Part shown: piece after piece, positions 4,696 through 6,039 of the stretch | Numbering within the stretch: the stretch's first letter is position 1 | Layout: each line of letters opens with the position of its first letter | DNA from: Candidatus Omnitrophota bacterium | Lineage (GTDB): Bacteria; Omnitrophota; Omnitrophia; Omnitrophales; Aquincolibacteriaceae | Direction: 5' to 3' | NCBI GenBank assembly: GCA_023246985.1 | Contig: JAHFHJ010000022.1 | Coordinates: forward strand, 8,467-14,505 | Length of the DNA: 6,039 nt | Notes under the pieces: model-generated | Database searches by the model: none | Told to the model about the DNA's origin: nothing | Seen by the model: the letters and a program-made list of their open reading frames with translations, nothing else | Translations under genes and position numbers: made by a program

Positions 4696-6039
4696 TTATA
4701 ACTTCGCGGCAAACTTGTCGATGCGATAAGATTCCAAAAGATCTCCTTCGCGAAGATCGTTAAAACCTTCGAGAGCCACCCCGCATTCATAACCTTCCGC
4801 CACTTCTTTCACGTCATCTTTGAACCGTTTGAGCGATGAAAGCCGCCCGTCAAAGATCACCACATTGTCGCGCACAAGACGGATATGATGCTGGCGCGTC
4901 AGGCGTCCCTTGAGCACGATCGCCCCGCCGATATTCCCGATCCTTGAGGATTTGAAGATCTGGCGGATCTTGATCTTGCCCTCCACCACTTCCTTAAGCT
5001 CCGGCTCCAGGATACCTTCCATGGCCTTGCGGATTTGCTCGACGGCATCGTAAATAATATTATAGTAATGGATATCGACGCCCTCTTTTTCGGCCAAAGC
5101 CGCCGCTTTCGGATCAGCCTTCACGTGAAAACCGATGATGATCGCATCAGAAGCCGCGGCAAGCATCACATCCGATTCGTTGATCCCGCCGACGATCCCG
5201 TGGATCACCTGGAGCTGGCATTTTTCGGAGCTGATCTTTTGAAGCGACTGCGTGAGCGCCTCGATGGAGCCCTGCACGTCGGCTTTGAGAATGATCTTAA
5301 GTTCCTTGAAATTCCCCGCCGAGAGTTTGGAGTAGAGACTTTCAAGCGACATGTGTTTCGGGGTTCCGCGCATTTGCCGTTCGCGGAGCTCAAGAATCTT
5401 CTGTTCGGTGATCTTCTTGGCGATCTTTTCATCAGCAACCGCATAAAGCGTTTCACCGGCTTCGGGAACGCCGTTGAGGCCGCTCAATTCCACGGCATAG
5501 GCCGGCCCGGCTTCGTGTACCGTTTTGCCGCGATCATTTTTCATCGCGCGAATGCGACCGGTATACTGCCCGGCCACCACAATATCGCCCTGCCGGAGCG
5601 TCCCCTTCTGAACAATCAGGCTCGCTACGGGACCGCTCCCCCTGGAAATATGGCTCTCGATCACAACGCCTACTGCCAAGCGGTCAGGATTGGCTTTCAG
5701 TTCCAGAACCTCCGCCTCCAGAAGCAGCATGTCCAGCAGCGTGTCGATCCCTTGACCGGTCTTCGCGGAAACCTTCACGCAGATCGTTTTGCCGCCCCAC
5801 TCTTCCGGCACAAGCCCGATCTTCTGGAGCTCGCCCAGTACCTTTGCGGGATTAGCAACCGGAAGATCGATCTTGTTCATCGCCACCACAATCGGGCAGC
5901 CGGCTTCGCGCGCATGGTCGATCGCTTCGATGGTCTGGGGCATCACGCCGTCATCGGCCGCCACCACAAGCACGACGACATCGGTAACATTCGCGCCGCG
6001 GGCGCGCATCGCCGTGAACGCCTCATGGCCCGGCGTATC
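4696..6039 (-). CDS. infB: translation initiation factor IF-2 (C-terminal part, 5' end outside window)
   Basis: IF2 is the GTPase that brings fMet-tRNA to the 30S subunit and promotes 50S joining. The frame is open from the right window edge to TAA at 4698-4696, giving the last 447 residues. The first residues are DTPGHEAF, the G3/switch II motif, so the P-loop and all N-terminal domains lie beyond the edge. NKID (G4) is at local 55-58 and SAK (G5) at 91-93. The beta-barrel domain II follows at about 120-215, then domain III, then the C-terminal fMet-tRNA-binding barrel, which contains GYECG at 416-420 followed by FNDLREGD. An ATG at 6009-6007 is internal and not the start, since the conserved DTPGH lies before it. 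infB leads directly into rbfA. No oddities are seen in the visible part. Confidence 0.98.
   Translation of the reverse strand, partial: DTPGHEAFTAMRARGANVTDVVVLVVAADDGVMPQTIEAIDHAREAGCPIVVAMNKIDLPVANPAKVLGELQKIGLVPEEWGGKTICVKVSAKTGQGIDTLLDMLLLEAEVLELKANPDRLAVGVVIESHISRGSGPVASLIVQKGTLRQGDIVVAGQYTGRIRAMKNDRGKTVHEAGPAYAVELSGLNGVPEAGETLYAVADEKIAKKITEQKILELRERQMRGTPKHMSLESLYSKLSAGNFKELKIILKADVQGSIEALTQSLQKISSEKCQLQVIHGIVGGINESDVMLAAASDAIIIGFHVKADPKAAALAEKEGVDIHYYNIIYDAVEQIRKAMEGILEPELKEVVEGKIKIRQIFKSSRIGNIGGAIVLKGRLTRQHHIRLVRDNVVIFDGRLSSLKRFKDDVKEVAEGYECGVALEGFNDLREGDLLESYRIDKFAAKL

Overview
The window is a stretch of a bacterial core translation and RNA-metabolism operon, read entirely on the minus strand. 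In transcription order (right to left) it holds the 3' part of infB (IF2), rbfA, truB, ribF, rpsO and most of pnp. This order (infB-rbfA-truB-ribF-rpsO-pnp) is the classic nusA/infB operon arrangement, as in Bacillus and many other bacteria. Both ends of the window cut genes: infB lacks its 5' half and pnp lacks its last few dozen codons. All six frames are intact and carry their family motifs, so this is a housekeeping region rather than an accessory island.

Right part (about 3454-6039): infB, rbfA, truB and ribF are tightly packed. rbfA most likely starts at a GTG with a good Shine-Dalgarno 34 nt after infB. A tiny open frame starts on the rbfA stop codon and leads into the weakly marked truB start. 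ribF begins inside the last codons of truB. These genes cover translation initiation (IF2), 30S maturation (RbfA), tRNA pseudouridine-55 (TruB) and FMN/FAD synthesis (RibF). Left part (1-2498): a 149-nt gap after ribF holds a good sigma70-type promoter that should give rpsO-pnp its own transcript. rpsO (S15) is followed 67 nt later by pnp (polynucleotide phosphorylase).

The most unusual item is a 45-nt imperfect palindrome (2735-2779) lying in frame inside ribF. Its arms (GGGGACAG / CTGTCCCC) resemble the dispersed REP-like palindromes linked to IS200/IS605-type REP-associated transposases. It appears to add about 13-15 residues to a loop of the riboflavin kinase domain without breaking the protein, in the manner of Rickettsia palindromic elements. 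Smaller points are a Gly in place of a normally invariant Asp in Pnp, a hairpin whose loop is the rpsO stop codon, and a GC-rich discriminator in the rpsO promoter.

The organism is a bacterium of middling to high GC with ordinary stop-codon use. The gene order does not settle the phylum. The repeat type and overall flavour would fit an uncultivated lineage such as Omnitrophota or another PVC or deltaproteobacteria-like group, but this is a low-confidence guess. I found no new defence, mobile or biosynthetic system here.
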